DNA from: Mesorhizobium sp. WSM4904
GTDB taxonomy: Bacteria; Pseudomonadota; Alphaproteobacteria; Rhizobiales; Rhizobiaceae
Length of the DNA stretch: 64,000 bases
Reading direction: 5' to 3'
Assembly (NCBI RefSeq): GCF_029674545.1
Contig: NZ_CP121354.1
Span: forward strand, 930,001 to 994,000
The position numbers were made by a program, and so were the translations under genes. Positions 35,481 to 46,003 of the stretch are shown piece after piece. The notes below the pieces were generated by a model, which saw only the letters and a program-made list of their open reading frames with translations, was not told the origin of the DNA and did not search any database. Within the stretch, counting starts at the first letter, position 1; every line of letters begins with the position of its first letter.

Positions 35481-36053
35481 ATGAGCAATACAGCGATCAG
35501 AGCCGCGACGGCGGCCGACCTTGACCGAATCACGGAAATCTACGCCGACGCGGTCACGCACGGCACTGCGAGCTACGAGCTGGAGCCGCCCAACCGCGCC
35601 GAAATGGGCAAACGCTTCGAGAGCTTAGCGGCAGGCGGCTTTCCCTATCTCGTGGCGGAGAAGGACGGCACCGTGCTCGGCTATGCCTATGCCGGACCGT
35701 TTCGGCCGCGCCCCGCCTATCGGTTCGTCGTCGAGGATTCGGTCTATGTCGCGCCCGAGGCCAAGGGCCAGGGCGTGGGCTTCCTGCTGATGAAGGCGCT
35801 GATCGAGGCGGCGCGTGCGGCAGGCTTCCGCCAGGTCATCGCGGTGATCGGCGACGGCCACGCGGACAGCGTCTCGGTGCGGCTGCACGAGAAGCTCGGG
35901 TTCTACCATTCCGGACGCCTGGAAGGGTCGGGCTACAAGCACGGGCGCTGGCTGGACACGGTGTTCATGCAGCTGCCGCTCAACGGTGGCGCAGAGCTGC
36001 CGCCGGATCCGGAATCGCTGCCGGAGCGGAGATTCAGGCTCGGAGGGAAATGA
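35481..36053 (+). CDS. GNAT family N-acetyltransferase, phosphinothricin acetyltransferase-like
   Basis: A 190-residue acetyltransferase of the PAT/YwnH type. It reads IRAATAADLDRITEIYADAV, then YELEPP, the acetyl-CoA loop VYVAPEAKGQGVGFLLMKAL, and VIGDGHADSVSVRLHEKLGF. Relatives acetylate phosphinothricin or methionine sulfoximine; the native substrate is not known. I start at the ATG at 35481; an ATG at 35433 is upstream but close to the terminator. Confidence 0.9.
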   Translation: MSNTAIRAATAADLDRITEIYADAVTHGTASYELEPPNRAEMGKRFESLAAGGFPYLVAEKDGTVLGYAYAGPFRPRPAYRFVVEDSVYVAPEAKGQGVGFLLMKALIEAARAAGFRQVIAVIGDGHADSVSVRLHEKLGFYHSGRLEGSGYKHGRWLDTVFMQLPLNGGAELPPDPESLPERRFRLGGK

Positions 36054-36155
36054 GGTAACGGGAATGAAGAATCGAGAAAAACAATTCATATCAGGCGTTT
36101 AGCGCCTCTTTTCCTCAATTCTTCAGTTCTTCAATTCCCCTGTTCCTCTTCCCGG
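36051..36155. repeat. Simple-sequence hairpin between convergent genes
   Basis: GAATGAAGAATCGAG on the left faces CTCAATTCTTCAGTTCTTCA and ATTCCCCTGTTCC on the right, around AGGCGTTTAGCGCCT. It is a low-complexity structure of the same style as the ones at 38120 and 62603, although its unit differs, and probably acts as a terminator. Confidence 0.55.
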
Positions 36156-36156
36156 C

Positions 36157-36543
36157 TCAGGCCTCGACCAGCTTCAGCTTGGAATCGAAGACGCCGAGCA
36201 CGCGGCCGAGTTCCTGGCCGCGCTTCAGGATGCGTCCGCCCGCGGCTATGACGGCGAAAGCGCCTTGGCGACGCGCCAGTTTCGGGTCCTTGACGATCTG
36301 GAACAGCGGCACTTCGCTGGCGCGGCGGAAGACCGAAAAGACGGCGCGATCGGAGAGATGGTCGATCGCATAGTCGCGCCATTCATTGGCCGCCACCATG
36401 CGCCCGTAAAGCCTCAGGATCTGGTCGAGCTCGCGCCGGTCGAAGCGCACCGGCTGGTCGAGGCGTGCGCTGCGCGCCTCATGCAACGGGATCAATATTC
36501 CGGATGCTTCCCCATCCTCCGTCCCGCTGCTGTGATCGGTCAT
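36157..36543 (-). CDS. DUF2794 family protein
   Basis: A 128-residue cytosolic protein matching the alphaproteobacterial DUF2794 family: PVRFDRRELDQILRLYGRMV, then EWRDYAIDHLSDRAVFSVFR and VPLFQIVKDPKLARRQGAFAV (given in parts). Function is unknown. The ATG at 36543 follows TCGAAGGATCG; the frame is open upstream to 36705 without family-like residues. Confidence 0.85.
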   Translation of the reverse strand: MTDHSSGTEDGEASGILIPLHEARSARLDQPVRFDRRELDQILRLYGRMVAANEWRDYAIDHLSDRAVFSVFRRASEVPLFQIVKDPKLARRQGAFAVIAAGGRILKRGQELGRVLGVFDSKLKLVEA

Positions 36544-36689
36544 GCCTCGATCCTTCGATTGATCTTGCGCAGCCAAGGTTCGCGCTTTCGCAGCCGAATT
36601 GCAAGGGCCGGCGACGCAGGCGGGCGTCGCGCGGTTTCCGCAAGGTCCAGTCACGTTTGCGAAACGTGTGTTGTCATTGGTGATGCTTC

Positions 36690-36917
36690 GCCACATTCTC
36701 GCCACAAATTATCCGCGCTCATGCCCCAATCTCCGACGAGTTTACCCGCGTTGCCTGAGACGGTTCGGTCCGGCACCGGCTCGTAAACCCCAAGCCCCCC
36801 GCCCACGGGTCAGCGTCGGATCGAACCAACCTCGGTTTTTCCTTGGAAAAATCAGGTGCGACGATCCCAAAACCTGAATGACCGGCGTCAGAAGCAAGCT
36901 GACGCCGGTTTTTTATT
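36690..36917 (+). ncRNA. Candidate structured small RNA with intrinsic terminator
   Basis: No protein gene on this strand precedes the strong terminator at 36881-36915. The region upstream can pair GGTTCGGTCCG (36763-36773) with CGGATCGAACC (36818-36828), with one wobble, around a C-rich loop, and CAGGT with ACCTG before the terminator. This is the form of a small RNA of roughly 150-220 bases. The start is not located; TTGTCA near 36672 could be a -35 box. I cannot assign it to a known rhizobial sRNA family. Confidence 0.45.
36881..36915 (+). terminator. Strong intrinsic terminator of the candidate sRNA
   Basis: ACCGGCGTCA and TGACGCCGGT with loop GAAGCAAGC, followed by TTTTTATT. The T-run is on the plus strand only. 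Confidence 0.85.
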
Positions 36918-36925
36918 GGCTCCCC

Positions 36926-37071
36926 CCTTCTCCCCTTGTGGGAGAAGGTGTCGCCGAAGGCGACGGATGAGGGGTGCTCCAGGGAACGCCAACGTCTCAC
37001 TCCGCTGGAACACCCCTCATCCGTCTCGGCGCTGCGCGCCGATCCACCTTCTCCCACAAGGGGGAGAAGGG
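36926..37071. repeat. Large palindromic repeat, family B
   Basis: CCTTCTCCCCTTGTGGGAGA to TCTCCCACAAGGGGGAGAAG, with GGATGAGGGGTGCTCCAG and CTGGAACACCCCTCATCC inside. It ends just before the stop codon of the DUF1223 gene. Confidence 0.9.
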
Positions 37072-37072
37072 G

Positions 37073-37822
37073 TTATGGCTTGCGAATGAATGCGGCGCCC
37101 AGGATCGGACCGGGCATGCCGTCCTTGCCGACGGACTGCAGCAGCACCGCGCAGCCGCCCTTCTTGGAGATCTCGGTCATCGGCAATTCGTAGCGCTGCG
37201 CCTTGCCGTGCCACATGCCGGCGGTCTGGATGTCGGAGACGGCGTTCCAGTAGGTCAGGCTGCGGCCGCTGTTCTCGCCCTGGCCGATCTTCACCATCTG
37301 CGGCGGATCGAAATAGACGATCACCACATGGGCGTCGGCCGGGCCATTGCCGGCGTCGCCCGCGTCAATCGTGACGCGGTCGCTGGTGCGGCTCACCTTG
37401 ATGCCGACCCGCATGCCCTCGCCGGTCCTGTCCATCCGGGCCAGCGCGCCGTCGACGTCCTTGCGACTGGCGCCGTTGACATGGCTGCGGCCGTTGATGA
37501 CGGCCTGCGGCGTATAGACCGAGCGGCTGCCGAAGGAGCGCATGTAGTCGTACTGCCGGTCGGTGTTCTTCTTGTTGCTCAGCGTGTCCTGCCAGCCCAG
37601 ATAGTCCCAGTAATTGACGTGGTAGGCGAGCGCGACGATGTTTTCCTTGGCGGCCAGCTCGGCGAAGAATTCATCGGCCGGCGGGCAGGAACTGCAGCCC
37701 TGGCTGGTGAAGAGCTCGACCACGCCCAAGGGCTTCTCGGGCTCGCTTGCCAGCGCGGCACCGGCAAACGTTGAAAGGGCCAGCGCAAATGCCGCAAGCC
37801 GCAATGGTCCTCGAGATGCCAT
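37073..37822 (-). CDS. DUF1223 secreted thioredoxin-like protein
   Basis: A 249-residue periplasmic protein. A signal peptide (LRLAAFALALSTFAGAALAS) is followed by VVELFTSQGCSSCPPADEFF, a thioredoxin-like CSSC motif at about residues 43-46. The middle has AYHVNYWDYLGWQD and YTPQAVINGRSHVNGA, both typical of DUF1223. Redox function is suggested by CxxC but unproven. It lies downstream of acnA on the same strand, separated by a repeat. Confidence 0.88.
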   Translation of the reverse strand: MASRGPLRLAAFALALSTFAGAALASEPEKPLGVVELFTSQGCSSCPPADEFFAELAAKENIVALAYHVNYWDYLGWQDTLSNKKNTDRQYDYMRSFGSRSVYTPQAVINGRSHVNGASRKDVDGALARMDRTGEGMRVGIKVSRTSDRVTIDAGDAGNGPADAHVVIVYFDPPQMVKIGQGENSGRSLTYWNAVSDIQTAGMWHGKAQRYELPMTEISKKGGCAVLLQSVGKDGMPGPILGAAFIRKP

Positions 37823-38119
37823 GACTGTTCCGATTCCCGCCGGTGACGCCGGCCTTGTTCTGATTGCTAAAATATGTGGCAGAACGGACAGTCAACGGGA
37901 AGTCACGTTGCGGTGAAATTTAGGCATCGCAACCGCAGATAAGGCGGCACCAGGAGCGCGGCTGCATTTTTCGATGCGGTTCGATTTCGGAGCCGCATCA
38001 TCGCCATGTGGTAAAGTTTACCAATGCCGCCCGATCTCTATTGCGTGCGAACCGGATCAGGACTTCGAGCCGGGCCGGCGAATGCTTGGCTGGCGGCGGT
38101 TTAATTAATTAGGGAATGG

Positions 38120-38217
38120 CCAGTAGGGCAGTAGGGCAGTAGGGCAGTAGGGCAGTAGGGCAGTAGGGCAGTAGGGGTACCTTTTCCCTACTCCCTTACT
38201 GCCCTATTCCCTTGCTG
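38120..38217. repeat. Octamer tandem repeat and hairpin 3' of acnA
   Basis: About seven copies of CAGTAGGG are followed, after GTACCTTTT, by CCCTACTCCCTTACTGCCC, which is complementary to the repeat. The result is a long hairpin just after the acnA stop (transcription enters from the right). The rest of the gap 37823-38119 shows no gene. A similar element lies 3' of sucD at 62603. Confidence 0.85.
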
Positions 38218-38219
38218 CT

Positions 38220-40910
<2,691 letters not shown>

Positions 40911-41194
40911 GTGCGATCCGTCCTTGTCTGTTCAGCCTGAAAGGGAACGGACGCCGATGGCATGCAATCACGCGCAAAGGTGCGGGTACGGCCATTTCCG
41001 CTGTCCGCTCCCAAGCAACCCGAGCCGTTCAAGGCGGCGCGTGCGCTGGTTCGGCGCTAATTCTTCTCCCGCGCCGACCGCTGGCACGGATGAACCGCAT
41101 ATAGAGAATTTCCTGGAATAGTTCTAGACAGTCGAAAGGCAAATTTGTGCGATGCGGCGGCGGCCGCGAAACGGTGCTTTCGGGACAGGCAAGA

Positions 41195-41797
41195 ATGCGG
41201 CTGATCGCCGAAAATCTGGGCGGCGAGCGCGGCGGCGAGATGGTCTTTTCCGGCATCGGATTCGCGCTCGAAAAGGGCGAGGCGCTCATCGTCACCGGGC
41301 CGAACGGCGCCGGCAAGTCGACGCTTCTGAGGGTCGTCGCCGGTCTGCTGCCGACAGCCGAAGGCAAGGTGAAGATCGAGGGCGGCGGCGAGGATTTTCC
41401 CTCGGTCGCTTCGGCCTCGCACTATCTCGGCCATCTCAATGCGATGAAGACGGCGCTCACGGTGGAAGAGAATCTGGGCTTCTGGCGCGCTTTCCAGGGT
41501 GAGCCGGGGTTGGATGTGGAGGAGGCGTTGGAGACGGTCGGGCTGGGAGGAATTGGCCACCTGCCGTTCGGCTATCTTTCGACCGGGCAAAGGCGGCGGG
41601 CTTCGATCGCGAAGCTTCTGGTCAGCCGCCGGCCGATATGGCTTCTCGACGAGCCGACGGCCGGACTGGACAAGGCGTCGGAGGAAAGGTTTGCAGGGTT
41701 GATGAGGGAGCATCTGCGGGATGGAGGAATCGTGGTGGCAGCGACGCATCTGCCGCTGGGGCTCGAAGGGGCGAAGGCGTTGAGGATGGGTGACTGA
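41195..41797 (+). CDS. ccmA: Cytochrome c biogenesis ATP-binding export protein CcmA
   Basis: The ATPase of the CcmABCD complex that releases haem-loaded CcmE for cytochrome c maturation. The 200-residue protein has Walker A GPNGAGKST, the signature LSTGQRRRASIAKLL and Walker B IWLLDEPTAGLD. The ATG at 41195 (MRLIAENLGGERGG) gives the normal N-terminus; the frame is open from 41147. A large repeat separates it from ccmB, and ccmC is missing from the locus. Confidence 0.94.
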   Translation: MRLIAENLGGERGGEMVFSGIGFALEKGEALIVTGPNGAGKSTLLRVVAGLLPTAEGKVKIEGGGEDFPSVASASHYLGHLNAMKTALTVEENLGFWRAFQGEPGLDVEEALETVGLGGIGHLPFGYLSTGQRRRASIAKLLVSRRPIWLLDEPTAGLDKASEERFAGLMREHLRDGGIVVAATHLPLGLEGAKALRMGD

Positions 41798-41804
41798 TGT
41801 TGGC

Positions 41805-41985
41805 GCGAGGTACCCCCCTCTGGCCTGCCGGCCATCTCCCCCTCAAGGGGGGAGATCGACAGTTCGGGCGCCGCGCTAGCCTTGCTACGTTGGAGATTGG
41901 CGAAGGCCGGGGTGACATCCAATCTCCCCCCTTGAGGGGGAGATGGCCGGCAGGCCAGAGGGGGGTGCCCGGGCGGAGACATCTC
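41805..41985. repeat. Large palindromic repeat between ccmA and ccmB
   Basis: TACCCCCCTCTGGCCTGCCG, GCCATCTCCCCCTCAAGGGG on the left faces CCCCTTGAGGGGGAGATGGC, CGGCAGGCCAGAGGGGGGT on the right. The arms are long and nearly perfect, with about 80 bases between. It could weaken transcription from ccmA into ccmB. Confidence 0.92.
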
Positions 41986-41990
41986 AAATC

Positions 41991-42656
41991 ATGCTAGCCC
42001 TCTTCCTGCGCGATATCCGCCTTTCCATCCGCGCTGGCGGCGGGGCGCTGATCGGCGTCATCTTCTTCCTGGCGGTGATCGCCACCATCCCGTTCGGCGT
42101 CGGGCCCGACCTCAACCTTCTGTCCCGCATCGGCCCGGCGATCCTGTGGATCGCGGCCTTGCTCGCCTGCCTGCTCGGCCTCGATCGCCTGTTCCAGGCC
42201 GACCGCGAGGATGGCTCGCTCGATCTGCTCGTGCTCAACAGCGACCGCCACATGCTGGCGCTGACGGTGCTGACCAAGTGCCTGGCGCACTGGATGGGCA
42301 GCGTACTGCCGCTGGTGATCGCGGCGCCCTTGCTCGGCCTCTTCATGAACATGGAGCCGCTTGGGATCGGCGCCACGGCGCTGACGCTGCTCGTCGGCAC
42401 GCCGGCCATCACCTTCATCGGCGCCGCGGGCGCCGCGGTCGCAGTGGCGCTGCCGCGCGGCGGGCTCTTGATCTCCGTGCTGGTGCTGCCGCTCACCATC
42501 CCGGTGCTGATCTTCGGCGTCTCGGCGAGCTACGGCGCTGTGGCCGATCCGGCGCCGTTCCTGCAGCCCTTCCTCATTGTTGCCGCGCTGACGCTGTTTC
42601 TTGCCGTGGTTGGGCCGCTGGCGGCCGCGCTGGCACTGCGTCACGGGACGGATTGA
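41991..42656 (+). CDS. ccmB: Haem exporter membrane protein CcmB
   Basis: A 221-residue inner-membrane subunit of the CcmABCD complex with six hydrophobic segments. MLALFLRDIRLSIRAGGGAL is the family start, and LDRLFQADREDGSLDLLVLN is the cytoplasmic loop expected to contact CcmA. GPAILWIAALLACLLGLDRL and VALPRGGLLISVLVLPL are typical. The ATG at 41991 excludes repeat-derived residues that would come from an upstream ATG at 41943. Confidence 0.94.
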   Translation: MLALFLRDIRLSIRAGGGALIGVIFFLAVIATIPFGVGPDLNLLSRIGPAILWIAALLACLLGLDRLFQADREDGSLDLLVLNSDRHMLALTVLTKCLAHWMGSVLPLVIAAPLLGLFMNMEPLGIGATALTLLVGTPAITFIGAAGAAVAVALPRGGLLISVLVLPLTIPVLIFGVSASYGAVADPAPFLQPFLIVAALTLFLAVVGPLAAALALRHGTD

Positions 42657-42784
42657 GGCCGGAAGGACGTTTTCAACTGCGGCGCGGCGGCTGATTGCGC
42701 GGCCTGCGCTGCAGGGTTAAGGGAAGGCATGATCGAACGGATTGGCGTCGCAGGCGCGGAAGGCACGCACACGGGTACGCGGAC

Positions 42785-42958
42785 ATGAGCGCGCACGCCC
42801 TCTATGTCACCGCGGCCTATGCCATCACGGCGATCGTGCTGGTCGGGCTGATCGGCTGGATCCTGCTCGACCAGCGAGCGCGCAAGCGCGAACTCGCCGC
42901 GCTCGAGGCCGCGGGCGTACGGCGCCGTTCGGACAAGGCCGGGACGACGAAGCCGTGA
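42785..42958 (+). CDS. ccmD: Haem exporter protein CcmD
   Basis: A 57-residue single-span membrane protein: MSAHALYVTAAYAITAIVLV is the helix with the conserved tyrosines, followed by the cytoplasmic basic stretch DQRARKRELAALEAAGVRRR. CcmD helps CcmC and CcmE in haem handling. The stop overlaps the ccmG start (GTGA). Normally ccmC precedes it; here only 128 bases separate it from ccmB. Confidence 0.88.
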   Translation: MSAHALYVTAAYAITAIVLVGLIGWILLDQRARKRELAALEAAGVRRRSDKAGTTKP

Positions 42959-43533
42959 GCACCGAAACCCAAACACCGGCCCCTCGTCGCCGCCTGTTCG
43001 TGATTTTGCCGCTGCTGGTTTTCCTTGGGCTGGCCGGGCTGTTCCTGTCGCAGCTCCTGTCCGGCCGTGACGAGTCGGAAATCCCCTCGGCCCTGATCGG
43101 CCTGCCGGCCCCGCAGACGAACCTGCCGCCGCTCGAAGGGTCGAACCTGCCGGGTCTCGATTCAAAAGCCTTCGCCGGCAAGGTGACGCTGGTCAACGTC
43201 TTCGCGTCATGGTGCGCGCCGTGCCGGGAAGAACATCCGGTGCTCTTGGCATTGTCGCAGGACAAGCGCTTCACGCTTGCGGCGCTGAACTATAAGGACC
43301 AGCCGGAGAATGCCCGCCGCTTCCTCGGCGATCTCGGCAACCCGTACCAGGCGATCGGCGTCGATCCGGCCGGGCGCGCGGCGATCGACTGGGGCGTCTA
43401 CGGTGTGCCGGAGACCTTCGTCATCGGCAAGAACGGCAAAATCGCCTACAAGCATGTCGGGCCGCTGACGCCCGACTCTGCAAAGACGCTGTTGTTGCCG
43501 CAGATCGAGAAGGCGCTGGCTGCGCCGGGCTGA
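42955..43533 (+). CDS. ccmG: Thiol:disulfide interchange protein CcmG (DsbE)
   Basis: A membrane-anchored periplasmic thioredoxin that reduces apocytochrome c before haem attachment. The 192-residue product has one N-terminal helix (LFVILPLLVFLGLAGLFL), the active site FASWCAPCREEHP (CAPC) and the CcmG-type motif YGVPETFVIGKNGKIAYKH. It starts with GTG, overlapping ccmD by four bases. A family A repeat pair follows the stop. Confidence 0.94.
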   Translation: MSTETQTPAPRRRLFVILPLLVFLGLAGLFLSQLLSGRDESEIPSALIGLPAPQTNLPPLEGSNLPGLDSKAFAGKVTLVNVFASWCAPCREEHPVLLALSQDKRFTLAALNYKDQPENARRFLGDLGNPYQAIGVDPAGRAAIDWGVYGVPETFVIGKNGKIAYKHVGPLTPDSAKTLLLPQIEKALAAPG

Positions 43534-43550
43534 GGCGACCCCCCTTACGT

Positions 43551-43777
43551 CGTCATTCTAGGGCGAAGCAAGGAGCGAAGCGACGCAGCGCAGACCCTAG
43601 AATCCATGCCGTGGCGTTGATCGAGGAATGCGACCGCCCAGAATAAAAGCTTGGCTAGTACGCGAAATCACGGACTACGGCAAATAGGCTTTCTGCACCG
43701 CTGCGACGCTCGAAAGTCACGGCATGGATCCTTGGGTCTTCGCTCCGCTTCGCGTCGCTACGCCCAAGGATGACGAA
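43551..43777. repeat. Palindromic repeat pair, family A
   Basis: Palindromes 43551-43613 (CGTCATTCTAGGGCGAAGC to CCTAGAATCCATGCCGTGG) and 43716-43777 (GTCACGGCATGGATCCTTGG to CCAAGGATGACGAA). CGGCATGGATCC at 43720-43731 is an intact inverted copy of the IS110 target. Confidence 0.9.
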
Positions 43778-43807
43778 CGTCACAGACCGCACCCGGCCGC
43801 CTAAAAC

Positions 43808-43975
43808 TCAGCCGTAGATCTGCTTGCGGATCTGGTAGAGCATCTCGGAGCGGTCGGCGCGCAGATCGGCGAGATCACGGCTCGACAGGTTCTCGATTTC
43901 GGCGACGAGACGGTTGTACTGGCGGCGCTTGGCGATGTTGGTGCGGGCGCGGGCGACGATGTTGTCGAAGATCAT
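43808..43975 (-). CDS. Small DUF1127-type protein
   Basis: A 55-residue Arg-rich protein: MIFDNIVARARTNIAKRRQY, then NRLVAEIENLSSRDLADLRA and a basic end IRKQIYG. Short DUF1127 proteins of this kind in alphaproteobacteria have been linked to RNA and phosphate or stress regulation; the role here is not known. AAAGGAACCTCGTC before the ATG at 43975 is a strong ribosome site. The upstream 350-base gap probably holds its promoter. Confidence 0.82.
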   Translation of the reverse strand: MIFDNIVARARTNIAKRRQYNRLVAEIENLSSRDLADLRADRSEMLYQIRKQIYG

Positions 43976-44189
43976 GACGAGGTTCCTTTGCTGCCGCATT
44001 CACGCGGCGGGTTTGTTCCTCCCTGATCGATTGCGAGCATGACATAGGAATGGTGCGTTGCAAAAGAAAGATGTTGCAATGCACCATTGCAGCCAGCGCA
44101 TAGCCGGTTAACCCGATCCTAATGCCGTGCGCGGCGTTCATGATGTGGTGAAGGCAATCATCGATCTTGCCTTTGCGTCCTCCTGCTGT

Positions 44190-44311
44190 CTTGATCTCCC
44201 TACAGCGTCGAGCGTCCTTCCGGACGCGCAAAGAACGCTGTAGCACTTTGACTTTGAGCATGGTCCCTTTCCGAAAATCGATTCCGACTTTCGGGGCCAT
44301 GCGCACGTGAA
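44190..44311. repeat. Composite repeat with family D core
   Basis: CTACAGCGTCGAGCGTCCTT, CCGGACGCGCAAAGAACGCT and GTAG form an imperfect inverted repeat, followed by GAGCATGGTCCCTTTCCGAA, then TCGATTCCGACTTTCGGGGC and CATGCGC. It lies 16 bases before the SMP-30 gene and fills much of the gap 43976-44326. Confidence 0.7.
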
Positions 44312-44326
44312 TGCCGGGAGGAAAGC

Positions 44327-45247
44327 ATGGCGGCCGCCGACTATTACGAAATTCTCGATCCACGCTTCGCGCGGCTGTTCAATGGCGGCGCGCAGGTTGA
44401 GAAGCTGTTCACCGGGTGCCGGTGGGCGGAAGGCCCGGCCTGGTTCGCGGCCGGCCGCTATGTCGTCTGGTCCGACATCCCCAACAACCGCATGCTGCGC
44501 TATGACGAGACCGACGGCAGCGTCAGCGTCTTTCGCCAGCCCTCGGGCAATTCCAACGGCAACACCGTCGACCGGGAAGGGCGGCTGGTGACCTGCGAGC
44601 ATTCGGGCCGCCGCGTCAGCCGCACCGAGCATGATGGCTCGGTCACCACCGTAGCCGACACATGGAAGGGCAAGCGGCTGAACTCGCCCAACGACGTGGT
44701 GGTGAAGTCCGACGGCTCGATCTGGTTCACCGACCCGACCTACGGCATAGACACCGATTATGAAGGCGACAAGGCCGAGAGCGAGATCGGCGCCTGCTAT
44801 GTCTACCGCGTCGATCCCGGCACGGGCGAGGTCGAGGCCGTCATCACCGACATGGTCAGGCCGAACGGGCTCGCCTTCTCGCTCGATGAAAGCCTGCTCT
44901 ATGTCGCCGACACCGGCCGCACGCATGGGGCCGAGAACCCTGCGCATATGCGGGTATTCAATGTCGGCGAGGGCGGAAAGAAGGTCTCGGGCGGCAAGGT
45001 GTTCGCCGACTGCACGGCCGGCCTGTTCGACGGTTTCAGGCTCGACGATGCCGGACGCATCTGGACGAGCGCGGCCGACGGCATCCACTGCTACGATCCG
45101 GACGGCACGCTGATCGGCAAGGTCAAGGTGCCGGAGGTGACCGCCAATTGCGTGTTCGGCGGCGCCAAGCGCAACTGCCTCTACATCGCCGGCACCACCT
45201 CGCTCTACATGGTCCGGCTGATGGTGAACGGAGCGAAGACGTATTGA
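44327..45247 (+). CDS. SMP-30/gluconolactonase/LRE family protein
   Basis: A 306-residue six-bladed beta-propeller lactonase, probably opening a sugar-acid lactone. Metal ligands are suggested by WAEGPAWF (Glu), LNSPNDVVVKSDGSIWFTDP (Asn) and FDGFRLDDAG (Asp). GLAFSLDESLLYVADTGRT is typical. The exact substrate cannot be told, and no sugar-catabolic genes are next to it. The ATG at 44327 follows GGGAGGAAAGC. Confidence 0.92.
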   Translation: MAAADYYEILDPRFARLFNGGAQVEKLFTGCRWAEGPAWFAAGRYVVWSDIPNNRMLRYDETDGSVSVFRQPSGNSNGNTVDREGRLVTCEHSGRRVSRTEHDGSVTTVADTWKGKRLNSPNDVVVKSDGSIWFTDPTYGIDTDYEGDKAESEIGACYVYRVDPGTGEVEAVITDMVRPNGLAFSLDESLLYVADTGRTHGAENPAHMRVFNVGEGGKKVSGGKVFADCTAGLFDGFRLDDAGRIWTSAADGIHCYDPDGTLIGKVKVPEVTANCVFGGAKRNCLYIAGTTSLYMVRLMVNGAKTY

Positions 45248-45273
45248 GGCTGCTGCAGTTGCGTCCTTTCGTT

Positions 45274-45431
45274 CGTCATCCTCGGGCTTGACCCGAGGAT
45301 CCATGCCGTGACCTTCGACGTCGGATGCAGCGGTGCAGAATTCTGTAACCATTGCAATGCCTTAGCGTAACGGCATGGATCCTAGGGTCTACGCTGCGTC
45401 GCTTCGCTCCTTGCTCCGCCCTAGGATGACG
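45274..45431. repeat. Palindromic repeat pair, family A (short first member)
   Basis: 45274-45312 is a compact palindrome (CGTCATCCTCGGGCTTGACC then CGAGGATCCATGCCGTGAC); 45368-45431 is a full-length member (ACGGCATGGATCCTAGGG to CCCTAGGATGACGA). Both contain the IS110 target GGATCCATGCCG or its complement (45297-45308 and 45371-45382). Confidence 0.9.
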
Positions 45432-45434
45432 ATC

Positions 45435-45971
45435 TCATGTTTGACCGCGTATAAACGCCGCGAAACTCTGGATCGCATTTCGCATCGCCAGCCGGTTCTC
45501 GGCCTCCGCCAGGATCGCCTCCACCTCCGGCGGCTTCTTGCCGAGCAGCGCGATCTCCATTGCCTCCTCCTCATACATCGCGAACGACATGGTGCGCATG
45601 ATCTCGGCAAGCGCGGCGCGGGCATAGAGCGAGCGCGGCGAGGCGTGCACCAGCATCGCCGGCTTGCCGACCGCCGCATCGCGCGACACCAGCCAGTCGA
45701 GAGCGTTCTTCAGGCCGCCCGGCACGCCATGCGCATATTCGGGGCAGGAGACGATGAGGCCGTCGGCGCGGGTGACGGCGTCGATCAGACGTGCGGCTTC
45801 GCGCGGCGTGCGCTCGCCCTCGTCGTCCGGATTGAAGATCGGCAGCCGGCCAAGTCCGCCATAGACGACGACGCGGCGATCCGCGGGCGCGTTGGCGGCT
45901 AAAGCCGCGATCAGCGCCGAATTGGTCGAAGCGGCGCGCAGGCTGCCGGAGATGGCGAGGATCTCGATCAA
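45435..45971 (-). CDS. NADPH-dependent FMN reductase family protein
   Basis: A flavodoxin-fold oxidoreductase of about 178 residues. ILAISGSLRAASTNSALIAA is the FMN-phosphate loop, and CPEYAHGVPGGLKNALDWL is the conserved second block. The start is uncertain: no ATG lies near the family N-terminus. TTG at 45971 (IEILAISGS) fits best; GTG at 46010 would overlap the next gene's stop by seven bases. It follows the pyridoxamine oxidase-like gene on the same strand. Confidence 0.82.
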   Translation of the reverse strand: MIEILAISGSLRAASTNSALIAALAANAPADRRVVVYGGLGRLPIFNPDDEGERTPREAARLIDAVTRADGLIVSCPEYAHGVPGGLKNALDWLVSRDAAVGKPAMLVHASPRSLYARAALAEIMRTMSFAMYEEEAMEIALLGKKPPEVEAILAEAENRLAMRNAIQSFAAFIRGQT

Positions 45972-46003
45972 GGGGATGAGCCGGGGTGAGTCGTCCCCGA
46001 ATG

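Noticed and set aside
36690..36917. 6S RNA (ssrS)
   Set aside because: A long imperfect stem is present, but I could not match the conserved open-complex-like bubble with confidence, so it is left as an unassigned candidate sRNA.
38120..38175. Possible CRISPR array
   Set aside because: The CAGTAGGG units are contiguous with no spacers, and no cas gene is in the window.
42657..42784. Remnant of ccmC
   Set aside because: No frame in the 128 bases resembles CcmC helices or its WWD-type haem region.
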